Source: Lachnospiraceae bacterium UBA7199
GTDB lineage: Bacteria > Bacillota > Clostridia > Lachnospirales > Lachnospiraceae
Reading direction: 5' to 3'
Length of the DNA stretch: 16,195 bases
NCBI GenBank assembly: GCA_002490775.1
Contig: DKUR01000092.1
Coordinates: 739 to 16,933, forward strand
A program made the translations under genes and the position numbers. Within the stretch, counting starts at the first letter, position 1; each line of letters starts with the position of its first letter. This document shows positions 1-7,126 of the stretch, piece by piece. The notes under the pieces are model-generated. The model was not told the DNA's origin and did not search any database. It saw only the letters and a program-made list of their open reading frames with translations.

Positions 1-2106
1 AAGCTGAAAATCAAGTTTGACAAGCTGACTTCCCATGATATAACTTTTGTAGGAATTATTCAGACAGCCAGGGCGTCGGGGCTTGAAAAATTTCCGGTTC
101 CCTATGTACTTACAAACTGCCATAATTCCTTATGTGCGGTGGGAGGGACCATCAACGAAGATGATCACATGTTTGGTCTTACCTGCGCAAAGAAATATGG
201 CGGTGTTTATGTGCCTCCTCATCAGGCAGTTATCCATCAGTTTGCGCGGGAAATGCTTGCAGGGGGAGGGAAGATGATTTTAGGTTCAGATTCCCATACC
301 CGTTATGGTGCCCTTGGAACGATGGCGATGGGAGAGGGCGGCCCTGAACTTGTAAAGCAGCTTTTAAATCAGACCTATGATATTAACATGCCCGGAGTAG
401 TAGGCGTATATCTTACAGGAGAACCGGTAAAAGGCGTAGGACCTCAGGATGTGGCATTGGCAATTATAGGTGAAGTATTTGCCAGCGGTTATGTAAAGAA
501 TAAAGTAATGGAATTTGTAGGGCCGGGCGTAGCATCCTTAAGTGCTGATTTCAGGATCGGCATTGATGTAATGACCACAGAAACCACCTGCCTGTCTTCT
601 ATTTGGCGGACAGATGATGTGATAAAAGAATTTTATGAGATTCATGGAAGAAGGGAAGAGTATAAGGAATTAAATCCGGGTGAAATTGCCTATTATGATG
701 GCATGATCTCCATTGATTTAAGCACTATTAAGCCAATGATTGCAATGCCCTTCCATCCCAGCAACACCTATACCATTGAGGAACTGAATGCAAATTTGAT
801 GGATATTTTAGATGATGTGGAAAAGAAAGCGGCAGTTTCTTTGGATGGGGCAGTTAAGTTTACTCTTAAAAATAAAGTAAAGAACGGAAAGCTGCTGGTA
901 GATCAGGGAATCATTGCGGGCTGTGCAGGGGGCGGATTTGAAAATATCTGTGCAGCAGCAGATATTATGAAGGATACCTACATTGGTTCTGATGGCTTTA
1001 CCTTAAGCGTGTATCCGGCATCTATGCCTGTGTATATGGAACTGATTAAAAATGGCTGTGCAGCAACATTACTTGAAACAGGTGCAGTTATGAAAACTGC
1101 ATTCTGCGGCCCTTGTTTTGGAGCAGGCGATACACCTGCAAATAATGCCTTCAGCATCCGCCATTCTACCAGAAACTTCCCTAATAGGGAAGGTTCCAAG
1201 CTGCAGAATGGACAGATTTCTTCGGTAGCTCTTATGGATGCAAGATCTATTGCAGCAACAGCGGCAAACAAGGGAGTACTTACAGCAGCTACAGATTTTG
1301 ACGGTCCTATTAACAAGTACCAGTATCATTTTGATGCAAATATTTATGCCAATAGAGTTTTTGATTCCAAGGGAGAAGCCGATCCTTTTGTTGAAATTCA
1401 GTTTGGCCCTAATATTAAAGACTGGCCTGCTATGACGGAGCTTCCTGAAAATTTGGTCCTGAGAGTAGTATCTGAGATTCATGATCCGGTCACTACTACA
1501 GATGAGTTGATTCCTTCCGGGGAGACTTCTTCTTATCGTTCCAATCCTTTGGGACTTGCAGAGTTTACTTTGTCAAGGAAAGATCCTGCCTATGTAGGAC
1601 TTGCCAAGGAAATTCAGGCTGCACAAAAGGCTGTGATGGAAGGTAAATGTCCTTTAGAAGAAAAGCCGGAACTGAAACCGGTAATGGAAGTGATACAGAA
1701 AAGTTTTCCAGAAGCAGGCAGAGGAAATATTGGGTTTGGTTCCACCATTTTTGCAGTGAAGCCAGGTGACGGATCAGCCAGGGAGCAGGCAGCATCCTGC
1801 CAGAAGGTACTCGGCGGCTGGAGCAATATTGCCAATGAATATGCAACCAAAAGATACCGTTCCAATTTGATCAACTGGGGTATGCTTCCATTTCTGATTG
1901 AAGAAGGTGAGCTTCCCTTTAAGAACAAAGACTACCTGTTCTTGCCGGGAATCAGGAAAGCAGTGGAAGATAAGAGCGACGAGATCAAGGCATACCGGGT
2001 AGGGGAAAAGGAGCTTACAGAATTTACCTTAAAACTTGGTGAACTGACGGATGAAGAAAGACAGATTATTCTGAAAGGATGTCTGATCAATTATAATAGA
2101 GTTTAA
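1..2106 (+). CDS. Aconitase-family hydratase (YbhJ type), 5'-truncated
   Basis: The reading frame is open from base 1, so the start lies outside the window; 701 residues are visible and perhaps 50 are missing. It matches the aconitase superfamily. A GSDSHTRYG motif lies near residue 96. A GCAGGG motif holds the first cluster Cys and CGPC holds the other two, as in 4Fe-4S aconitases. RNFPNR keeps two substrate-binding Arg five apart, and GDGSAREQAA is the swivel-domain Ser/Arg motif. The Asp-His pair of canonical aconitase appears as Cys40-His41 (LTNCHN), and the Asn-Ser after the first cluster Cys is replaced by Gly-Gly. It is therefore closer to the uncharacterised YbhJ 'hydratase' branch than to AcnA or AcnB. 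A [4Fe-4S] hydro-lyase is likely; the substrate is unknown. The ATG at base 139 is internal and is not the start. Confidence 0.87.
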   Translation, partial: KLKIKFDKLTSHDITFVGIIQTARASGLEKFPVPYVLTNCHNSLCAVGGTINEDDHMFGLTCAKKYGGVYVPPHQAVIHQFAREMLAGGGKMILGSDSHTRYGALGTMAMGEGGPELVKQLLNQTYDINMPGVVGVYLTGEPVKGVGPQDVALAIIGEVFASGYVKNKVMEFVGPGVASLSADFRIGIDVMTTETTCLSSIWRTDDVIKEFYEIHGRREEYKELNPGEIAYYDGMISIDLSTIKPMIAMPFHPSNTYTIEELNANLMDILDDVEKKAAVSLDGAVKFTLKNKVKNGKLLVDQGIIAGCAGGGFENICAAADIMKDTYIGSDGFTLSVYPASMPVYMELIKNGCAATLLETGAVMKTAFCGPCFGAGDTPANNAFSIRHSTRNFPNREGSKLQNGQISSVALMDARSIAATAANKGVLTAATDFDGPINKYQYHFDANIYANRVFDSKGEADPFVEIQFGPNIKDWPAMTELPENLVLRVVSEIHDPVTTTDELIPSGETSSYRSNPLGLAEFTLSRKDPAYVGLAKEIQAAQKAVMEGKCPLEEKPELKPVMEVIQKSFPEAGRGNIGFGSTIFAVKPGDGSAREQAASCQKVLGGWSNIANEYATKRYRSNLINWGMLPFLIEEGELPFKNKDYLFLPGIRKAVEDKSDEIKAYRVGEKELTEFTLKLGELTDEERQIILKGCLINYNRV

Positions 2107-2130
2107 ATAAATTGATTCTAAGGATTAAGT

Positions 2131-2157
2131 GGGCTGCGAATTTTCGCAGCCCTTTCT
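2131..2157 (+). terminator. Intrinsic terminator after the hydratase
   Basis: GGGCTGCG (2131-2138) pairs with CGCAGCCC (2145-2152) around an AATTTT loop, followed by TTTCT. It lies 25 bases after the hydratase stop and isolates the two-component system downstream. Confidence 0.9.
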
Positions 2158-2241
2158 ATCAATAATGGGGTAGTTATTTCTACATATTGCAAATTTCTTA
2201 AACATCCTGCAACCTTTAAAATACATTCCAATTCAATTTTA

Positions 2242-2270
2242 TTGTTTAAAAAGAAAACAAGTGATAAAAT
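2242..2270 (+). promoter_or_regulatory. Sigma-A-type promoter of the two-component system
   Basis: TTGTTT (2242-2247), a 17-base spacer and TAAAAT (2265-2270) fit a housekeeping promoter. Transcription would start near 2277, just before the ribosome site at 2281. That places the in-frame GTG at 2261 upstream of the transcript start. I found no convincing LytTR direct repeats in the 2158-2241 region upstream. Confidence 0.6.
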
Positions 2271-2280
2271 ACTATATTTC

Positions 2281-2286
2281 AGGAGG
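2281..2286 (+). promoter_or_regulatory. Ribosome binding site fixing a TTG start
   Basis: AGGAGG lies 7 bases before the TTG at 2294, the ideal distance. The alternative in-frame GTG at 2261 has no Shine-Dalgarno match. This places the response regulator start at TTG 2294. Confidence 0.85.
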
Positions 2287-2293
2287 TGGTAAT

Positions 2294-3004
2294 TTGATTT
2301 ATATCGGTATTTGTGATGACGAAAAATATATGTCTGACAGGATCAGGGCAATGGCATCCGGCTTTTTCCGAAAAAGAAATTTGGAGATAGAAATCTTGCA
2401 ATTTTCAAGTGGAGAGGAATTATTGAAGTATGAAAAAGAAATAGATTTGCTGTTTCTGGATATTCAGATGAAAGGTATGGATGGCATGGAAACGGCAAGG
2501 AGGCTTCGTGAAAGAAAATTTAAGGGGTTTCTGATTTTTATAACTATCCTTAGGGAAATGGTATTTGACTCTTTTGAGGTACATGCATATGATTATCTGG
2601 TAAAACCAATAGAAGAAAGGCGGTTTGAAAGGGTGATGGAACGCCTTCTAGCATCAATGGAAAATGCCGGAGAAACTAATTTATTGATTCAAAGGGGACA
2701 TGAAAGCAGCATTATCCCCTTGGAAAGTATTATTTTTTGTGAAGTGATTAACAGGAAGGTATATCTGCATCTGGCATCATCAGAGATCATTGATTTTTAT
2801 GAACGGATTGAAAATCTGGAAACAAAACTGGATGACAGATTTTTTCGATGCCACAGAAGTTATTTGATTAACTTAAAGTATTTGAAAAGTTTTAAGGGTG
2901 GGACAGCATATATGGAAAATGGAGGAAAAATACCTGTGTCCCGCCTGCGGAGCAGAGAATTTGCCAGCGCAATTTTGCAGTATATGAGTATGCAGGAGCT
3001 ATAA
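2294..3004 (+). CDS. LytTR-family response regulator (AgrA-like)
   Basis: A transcription factor of 236 residues, paired with the kinase that follows. Residues 1-120 form a receiver domain: acidic pocket Asp8-Asp9, phospho-acceptor Asp56 in LFLDIQM, and the conserved Lys in YDYLVKP. Residues about 130-235 form a LytTR DNA-binding domain with the typical FFRCHRSYLINL segment and PVSRLR near the end. Length and order match AgrA/VirR-type regulators. The start is TTG at 2294, chosen for its strong AGGAGG site and because the candidate promoter lies between it and the upstream GTG. The gene abuts the kinase ATG, so the two are likely translationally coupled. Target genes cannot be read from the sequence. 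Confidence 0.93.
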   Translation: MIYIGICDDEKYMSDRIRAMASGFFRKRNLEIEILQFSSGEELLKYEKEIDLLFLDIQMKGMDGMETARRLRERKFKGFLIFITILREMVFDSFEVHAYDYLVKPIEERRFERVMERLLASMENAGETNLLIQRGHESSIIPLESIIFCEVINRKVYLHLASSEIIDFYERIENLETKLDDRFFRCHRSYLINLKYLKSFKGGTAYMENGGKIPVSRLRSREFASAILQYMSMQEL

Positions 3005-4321
3005 ATGATTAATTATATAGATTTTTTTAACAATTATGTAATGGGAAGTGTTCAAATGGCGATAGGGTTTTATCTTCTTACCAAGTTTTTGAAAAAGAAA
3101 GTAAAACTTTATTTCTACTTTTTTATGGCACTATTGGGGATGGCTGTTGTGATGATTATTTCATCAAGTGGCATAATTGATTTTCTTATTTTTTTGCTGC
3201 TTCTTACCGGAGGTGGGATTTTTATATGCTGGGGCGATGGAAAAGCTGTCGTTTTATACGCAGCACTGACGGTTGAAATTATGCAGCTTAGTTATGGCAT
3301 TGTTAATTCTGTTTTAGGCATCTTATATCCGTATATGCATTCCTTTGACCAAAAAAGTGTTGGCGTTGCATTTATGTTAGCAGGAAATCTGGCATTATTG
3401 GTGGCAGTATTTTGCTGTTATATAGTACGTCAGTATTTCGCAGAGGATGAAACATTGAAAAAACAGTATGTGCTTATGATTTTAACGCCTATATTAATGC
3501 TCTTTTTCATAGATAAATATATTAGTTCTATTATTTATGGAACTTTAACAATCACGGATGGCAGGGTAATTACCATAGGCGCCAATCATTTTCAGGTCTT
3601 AATGATGCAGCTTTTAGGAATGGCAAGTTTATTCTGTATTTTGTTTGCTTATAAAAAAATGCTGGAAAGCTTTCGACTCAGCACAGAACTGTCACTGTTA
3701 GAACAGGAGGAACATTCTCTGAACCGGTACGTAGAAGAAGCAAAGGTTCATTATGAAAATACAAAAGCATTCCGCCATGATGTAAAAAATCATATTGTGG
3801 TGGTAAAGGGGCTTTTACAGAAGGATAAGATAAAACAGGCATTAAGCTACATAGGAGATATGGAAAGCATTACGGAGAAGTTGTCATTTCCATGCAGTAC
3901 AAATAATCCGGTGGTGGATATTCTGGTAGGAAATAAATTAAGTATAGCAAAGGAGATTGGTATAAATGTGAGCTGCTGCCTGCTTTTGCCGACAATTTGT
4001 TTTGTGCGGGATATTGATTTTTGCATTATTTTGTCAAATGCTTTGGATAATGCGGTTCAGGCATGTAAATGTATGAAGGATGATACGGAAAAATACATTG
4101 ATGTGACAGGGCGCATACAGGGAGATTTTATTTTAATAGAAGTAAAAAACAGCTATCAGGGAGGGCGCTTCAGGCCCGGAACCGGTTTTTCAAACATAAA
4201 AGCGGTGGCTGAAAAGTACCATGGTACGATGCGTATAAAGACACAGGGAAGAGAGTTTGAGCTAAGCGTACTGCTGATCATTCCACAGCAGGCAGAAAAC
4301 ATCCCACAACAAATTTGTTAA
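3005..4321 (+). CDS. GHKL sensor histidine kinase (AgrC-like)
   Basis: A membrane histidine kinase of 438 residues. The first 220 residues hold about six hydrophobic helices, the layout of AgrC-type peptide sensors. A linker of about 35 residues follows, then the H-box FRHDVKNH with His258 as phospho-acceptor. The ATPase domain has an N-box (LSNALDNA, Asn345 and Asn349) and a G-box (GTGFSNI, 392-398), so it looks competent. The start abuts the regulator stop and has AGGAG six bases upstream inside the preceding gene. The pair is one operon. Agr systems normally also carry agrB and agrD; neither is nearby, so the signal is unknown and may be a peptide made elsewhere or a cell-envelope cue. Confidence 0.93.
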   Translation: MINYIDFFNNYVMGSVQMAIGFYLLTKFLKKKVKLYFYFFMALLGMAVVMIISSSGIIDFLIFLLLLTGGGIFICWGDGKAVVLYAALTVEIMQLSYGIVNSVLGILYPYMHSFDQKSVGVAFMLAGNLALLVAVFCCYIVRQYFAEDETLKKQYVLMILTPILMLFFIDKYISSIIYGTLTITDGRVITIGANHFQVLMMQLLGMASLFCILFAYKKMLESFRLSTELSLLEQEEHSLNRYVEEAKVHYENTKAFRHDVKNHIVVVKGLLQKDKIKQALSYIGDMESITEKLSFPCSTNNPVVDILVGNKLSIAKEIGINVSCCLLLPTICFVRDIDFCIILSNALDNAVQACKCMKDDTEKYIDVTGRIQGDFILIEVKNSYQGGRFRPGTGFSNIKAVAEKYHGTMRIKTQGREFELSVLLIIPQQAENIPQQIC

Positions 4322-4344
4322 ATGCCTTTTTGAAATGCCGAAAA
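4319..4344 (+). promoter_or_regulatory. Candidate sigma-D (sigma-28) promoter for the FlxA-like gene
   Basis: TAAA (4319-4322), 14 bases, then GCCGAAAA (4337-4344). The flagellar sigma consensus is TAAA, about 15 bases, GCCGATAA. The -10 has one mismatch and the spacer is one base short. Transcription would start near 4351, leaving a leader of about 57 bases. It overlaps the kinase stop codon. E. coli flxA is a known sigma-28 target, which supports the reading. Confidence 0.5.
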
Positions 4345-4407
4345 AGATAATGCAGGCAGGACTTATGGATATGCTGCCTGACGTGAAAATGATAGGAGGC
4401 AATTTAA

Positions 4408-4707
4408 ATGGCAATGGAAATCAGCGGAGGTTATGGCCTTTACGGGGCTGGCTATGCGCAGCAAATGAAAAAGATTTTTTACGAGGATTCAAAAAAATCT
4501 GTAGAGAAGTGCACCACAAATACAGATAAGGTTGACAGGGAAATCAAGAATCTGAAAGAAAAACAAAGGCAGTTAAAGCAGGAGATTGAAGCCTCTTCCA
4601 AAGACAAAGACAAAGTCAGGAAGCTGGAGAAACAATTAGCCCAGGTGGAAAGTGAGTTAAACCAGAAAGATAATGATACCTACAGGCGGCAGAAAGCGCA
4701 AATTTAA
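4408..4707 (+). CDS. Small FlxA-like coiled-coil protein
   Basis: A protein of 99 residues. It starts with a Gly/Tyr-rich segment (ISGGYGLYGAGYAQQM). A charged Lys/Glu/Gln-rich region from about residue 40 to 92 (EIKNLKEKQRQLKQEIE, then KVRKLEKQLAQVESEL) has heptad-like Leu/Ile/Val spacing and should form a coiled coil. There is no signal peptide or membrane segment. AGGAGG at 4394-4399 lies 8 bases before the ATG. The overall pattern resembles FlxA-like proteins, which are tied to the flagellar regulon in enterics; this is a pattern judgement, not a search result. A candidate sigma-D promoter precedes it. Its stop lies 6 bases from that of the convergent DUF368 gene, with no hairpin between. 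Function unknown. Confidence 0.75.
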   Translation: MAMEISGGYGLYGAGYAQQMKKIFYEDSKKSVEKCTTNTDKVDREIKNLKEKQRQLKQEIEASSKDKDKVRKLEKQLAQVESELNQKDNDTYRRQKAQI

Positions 4708-4713
4708 TATTTT

Positions 4714-5556
4714 TTATGTTAGTTTATCCATTAACCCTGCAATAAAAACACCTGCTGCTAAAAAGAAAATATTGATAAGTCCACTTCTCGTAAAAATAGA
4801 TAGAGCATCAAAAGGGGTAATCATGATTGTAGCGGCAATAATAATGCCTACAATCCCGTGAAATGCTTCAGAGTAACAGGTATCGAATAAAGTATTTACA
4901 GCTTTTGAAAGAAAAACGATTGTGGCAATTCCGCCGATTCCGCCAGGTATTAAAACTTCTGGTGATAGGCAGCCGATGCCGTCCACAAAGGGCGTGTACA
5001 GACCTAAAGGCATGAGAAGCGTGGAAAAGCTCATTCCTGGCGCAATGATACTTAGTGCAAGGCAGAAGCCGCAGAATACATACCAGATAAAACTGGGTGT
5101 AATTGCTATATGGAAAGCATTCAAACTGATTAAAAGAGAAAAAACAATCAGCATGGCGCCAAACATGGAAATAAAAGATTTTTTGCTTCTGCCATGAAGC
5201 CCGGCTTCTTTCCACAAAGAAGGAACCATTCCTGTGATCAGCCCAATAAAAAGACAGATGGACGGATCAGGATATTTCTCAAGAACAAAAGAAAGCAGGT
5301 GTGCGATTTCTACAAACCCGATGATATAACCTAAAATGTAAGGGAGCAGCTTTGGAACGTGCGTTTTAAAGTTGTGTACAGGGTTGGCTAATAGCTCCAT
5401 AAGAGGCTTATAAATGCCAAATAAGACGCTGAGGACACCCCCGCTGATGCCGGGAAGCACTGCCCCAAGACCTACAAGCGCTCCCTGCAGGACATGGACT
5501 GGAATTTTCAGAAGAAAGGTAAATGTCAGTATTTTTTTTTCTTTCTTTGTTGTCAT
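4714..5556 (-). CDS. DUF368 membrane protein, undecaprenyl-phosphate transporter family
   Basis: A polytopic membrane protein of 280 residues with about eight hydrophobic segments. It has the two-repeat layout of DUF368: GAVLPGISGG at 31-40 and a related IAPGMS at 171-176 in the second half. Members of this family (PopT) have been reported to move undecaprenyl phosphate back across the cytoplasmic membrane, recycling the lipid carrier for peptidoglycan and other surface polymers. The assignment to this function rests on family membership. AAGGAG on the minus strand (5567-5572) lies 10 bases before the ATG. The gene points away from the sigma-D promoter region at 5710 and runs tail-to-tail into the FlxA-like gene. 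I found no convincing promoter for it. Confidence 0.88.
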   Translation of the reverse strand: MTTKKEKKILTFTFLLKIPVHVLQGALVGLGAVLPGISGGVLSVLFGIYKPLMELLANPVHNFKTHVPKLLPYILGYIIGFVEIAHLLSFVLEKYPDPSICLFIGLITGMVPSLWKEAGLHGRSKKSFISMFGAMLIVFSLLISLNAFHIAITPSFIWYVFCGFCLALSIIAPGMSFSTLLMPLGLYTPFVDGIGCLSPEVLIPGGIGGIATIVFLSKAVNTLFDTCYSEAFHGIVGIIIAATIMITPFDALSIFTRSGLINIFFLAAGVFIAGLMDKLT

Positions 5557-5899
5557 AGGCAGTTGACTCCTTTTTTGAGTAATGAGTGAAGGGATGACAG
5601 TTCAGCCCCCATCATTCGTAAAAGCGTCTGCTCATGAAGTGTTAGTTAAAACTTATGACAAAATAGGGTTGTTTCATTACATGCAGATCTGCAAAATTTT
5701 TTACATGGCTAAATTTATTGTACGAATGACCGATAAATATATTACAGATGTTCATGGCCAGAGCGTTTGCAGAATCATATGGTATAAGTCGCCACGGATG
5801 GTATGCTTTAGGGAAACGGACAGCCCTTTTGTATATCATTTTTGCTTTTTTTAACCAGGGAGGGGAGATTTAGGCAAGGGACTTAAAGAAGGAGGTAGA
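5557..5899. other. 343-base intergenic region with sigma-D promoter and long leader
   Basis: This divergent region between the DUF368 gene and the FrpC-like gene holds the minus-strand ribosome site (5567-5572), the sigma-D promoter (5710-5736), and then about 155 bases of leader before AAGGAGG at 5889-5895. The leader has a weak AGGG/CCCT hairpin (about 5810-5827) followed by T-rich DNA, and no riboswitch I recognise. The 90-residue frame at 5582-5854 has no ribosome site and reads as non-coding. Confidence 0.6.
5710..5736 (+). promoter_or_regulatory. Sigma-D (sigma-28/FliA) promoter
   Basis: TAAATTTA (5710-5717), exactly 11 bases, then ACCGATAA (5729-5736). The sigma-28 consensus is TAAAGTTT, 11 bases, GCCGATAA: the spacing is exact and the -10 differs only in its first base. 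Transcription would start near 5743. The only downstream gene on this strand is the FrpC-like CDS at 5900. Confidence 0.75.
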
Positions 5900-7084
5900 A
5901 TGCGAATTGATTCCAGTACAATAGGAATGGAGTCCGCCAGAAAGCACACTACCCTTACAGGAAGGGTAAATAAGCTTATGATCACTACCGGAAGGCAGAG
6001 CTTAATGGATGGAACCGGAGGCTTGCTGAAGGATATGTCGGAAGGTGATGTAGAAGGTCAGGAAAAACAGACCAAAGAAAATCAAGGTAATTTGCTGCAA
6101 AATACACTGGAGGAAATGCGTGCGAAATCAGGTAATGCCAGTTTAAGCAGAATCAACAGTACGGATCTGCGTTCGGTGCAGGAACAGCTTATGGAAATCA
6201 GGCAACAGTGCCTGAATTATCTGATGAGAATCTTTTTCCCGGAAAAAAGAGAAATGGACTGGGGAGAGATGACTTCTTCACAGGAATCGGATCAAGTTAC
6301 TTCAACCCAGGACAGCATAGTTTCTATGGTTGGTGTGGGAACAAAAACTTTTTCTTATAGTTCTCAGTACTATTATGAAGAGACAGAAAATACCAGCTTT
6401 ACTACACAGGGAACTGTAAAATGTGCAGATGGAAGAGAAATTAATTTTAATTTAAATCTGGAAATGAGCCGGAGTTTTCAAGAGTATTATGAGGAAAACA
6501 TAAGCTTTACACAGACTTCTATGTGCGATCCCCTTGTAATTAATTTAAACGGGAACATAGCAGACCTTTCCGATCAGACATTTTTCTTTGATCTTGACGG
6601 AGATGGGCAGAAAGATGAAATCAATCGTCTGGCAGCCGGAAGTGGTTTCCTTGCTTTGGATAAAAACGGAGACGGAATCATCAATGATGGTTCAGAGCTT
6701 TTCGGAACCAAATCAGGAGACGGGTTTGCAGATCTGGCAGCTTACGATACGGATCACAATGGTTTTATTGATGAGGGAGATGAAATCTGGGATAAGCTGA
6801 AGATTTGGGTTATGGATGAAAACGGAAATCAGCAGCTTTATTCTCTGGCGGAAAAGGGCGTCGGCGCTATATGTCTTCAGAATAATGCAACTAATTTTGC
6901 AATTACCGATGCAAATAATCAGGCCAAGGGAATGATTCGCAGTACCGGCGTATTTCTGTATGAAAATGGAAATGTTGGCACGGTGCAGCATGTTGATCTA
7001 GCCCTTCACGAGCAAAAAAAGCAGGAAGAGGTTAGAAAAAATCAAAAAAAATATGAGCAGTGGCTATATGCTATGGCAATGTAA
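5900..7084 (+). CDS. FrpC/RTX-like calcium-binding protein, probable sigma-D regulon
   Basis: A protein of 394 residues with no signal peptide or membrane helix. Residues 1-150 are polar and probably largely disordered. Residues 211-330 resemble the Ca2+-binding module of Neisseria FrpC and related RTX proteins: PLVINLNG, then acidic loops at 231-239 (DLDGDGQKD), 254-262 (Asp254, Asn256, Asp258), 283-292 (Asp283, Asp285, Asn287) and 306-310, with the family phrases DGSELFG and DGFADLAAYD. Asp210-Pro211 lies exactly at the module's N-terminal edge, where FrpC cleaves itself when Ca2+ is present. RTX nonapeptide repeats and type I secretion genes are absent. The C-terminal 25 residues are Lys/Glu/Gln-rich. 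AAGGAGG ends 4 bases before the ATG. The sigma-D promoter suggests expression with flagella. Function unknown; domain call fairly confident. Confidence 0.85.
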   Translation: MRIDSSTIGMESARKHTTLTGRVNKLMITTGRQSLMDGTGGLLKDMSEGDVEGQEKQTKENQGNLLQNTLEEMRAKSGNASLSRINSTDLRSVQEQLMEIRQQCLNYLMRIFFPEKREMDWGEMTSSQESDQVTSTQDSIVSMVGVGTKTFSYSSQYYYEETENTSFTTQGTVKCADGREINFNLNLEMSRSFQEYYEENISFTQTSMCDPLVINLNGNIADLSDQTFFFDLDGDGQKDEINRLAAGSGFLALDKNGDGIINDGSELFGTKSGDGFADLAAYDTDHNGFIDEGDEIWDKLKIWVMDENGNQQLYSLAEKGVGAICLQNNATNFAITDANNQAKGMIRSTGVFLYENGNVGTVQHVDLALHEQKKQEEVRKNQKKYEQWLYAMAM

Positions 7085-7126
7085 TAAATTATAGGCATCC
7101 TTCATAAAATAGTCTGGAGGTGTCCT

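Noticed and set aside
978..1482. Two long antisense frames within the hydratase gene
   Set aside because: They lack ribosome sites and known domains and lie opposite strongly conserved aconitase motifs.
2261..2293. Upstream GTG start for the LytTR regulator
   Set aside because: No Shine-Dalgarno site, and it overlaps the predicted -10 box; TTG at 2294 is far better.
4335..4529. A 64-residue frame overlapping the FlxA-like gene
   Set aside because: It has no ribosome site and overlaps the better gene at 4408, which has AGGAGG and a coherent coiled coil. It is also not AgrD-like.
5582..5854. A 90-residue plus-strand frame in the DUF368/FrpC-like gap
   Set aside because: No ribosome site, Cys/Phe-rich composition without a domain, and the sigma-D promoter lies inside it; treated as non-coding.
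5743..5899. A riboswitch, for example a cyclic-di-GMP aptamer, in the FrpC-like leader
   Set aside because: I could not find the conserved cores of the known c-di-GMP classes or of other common aptamers.
7082..7110. Sigma-E-like promoter before the SpoIID-like gene (TAATAAA, 14 bases, CATAAAAT)
   Set aside because: The boxes look fair, but transcription would begin at about 7116, on top of the ribosome site at 7116-7120, leaving no usable leader.
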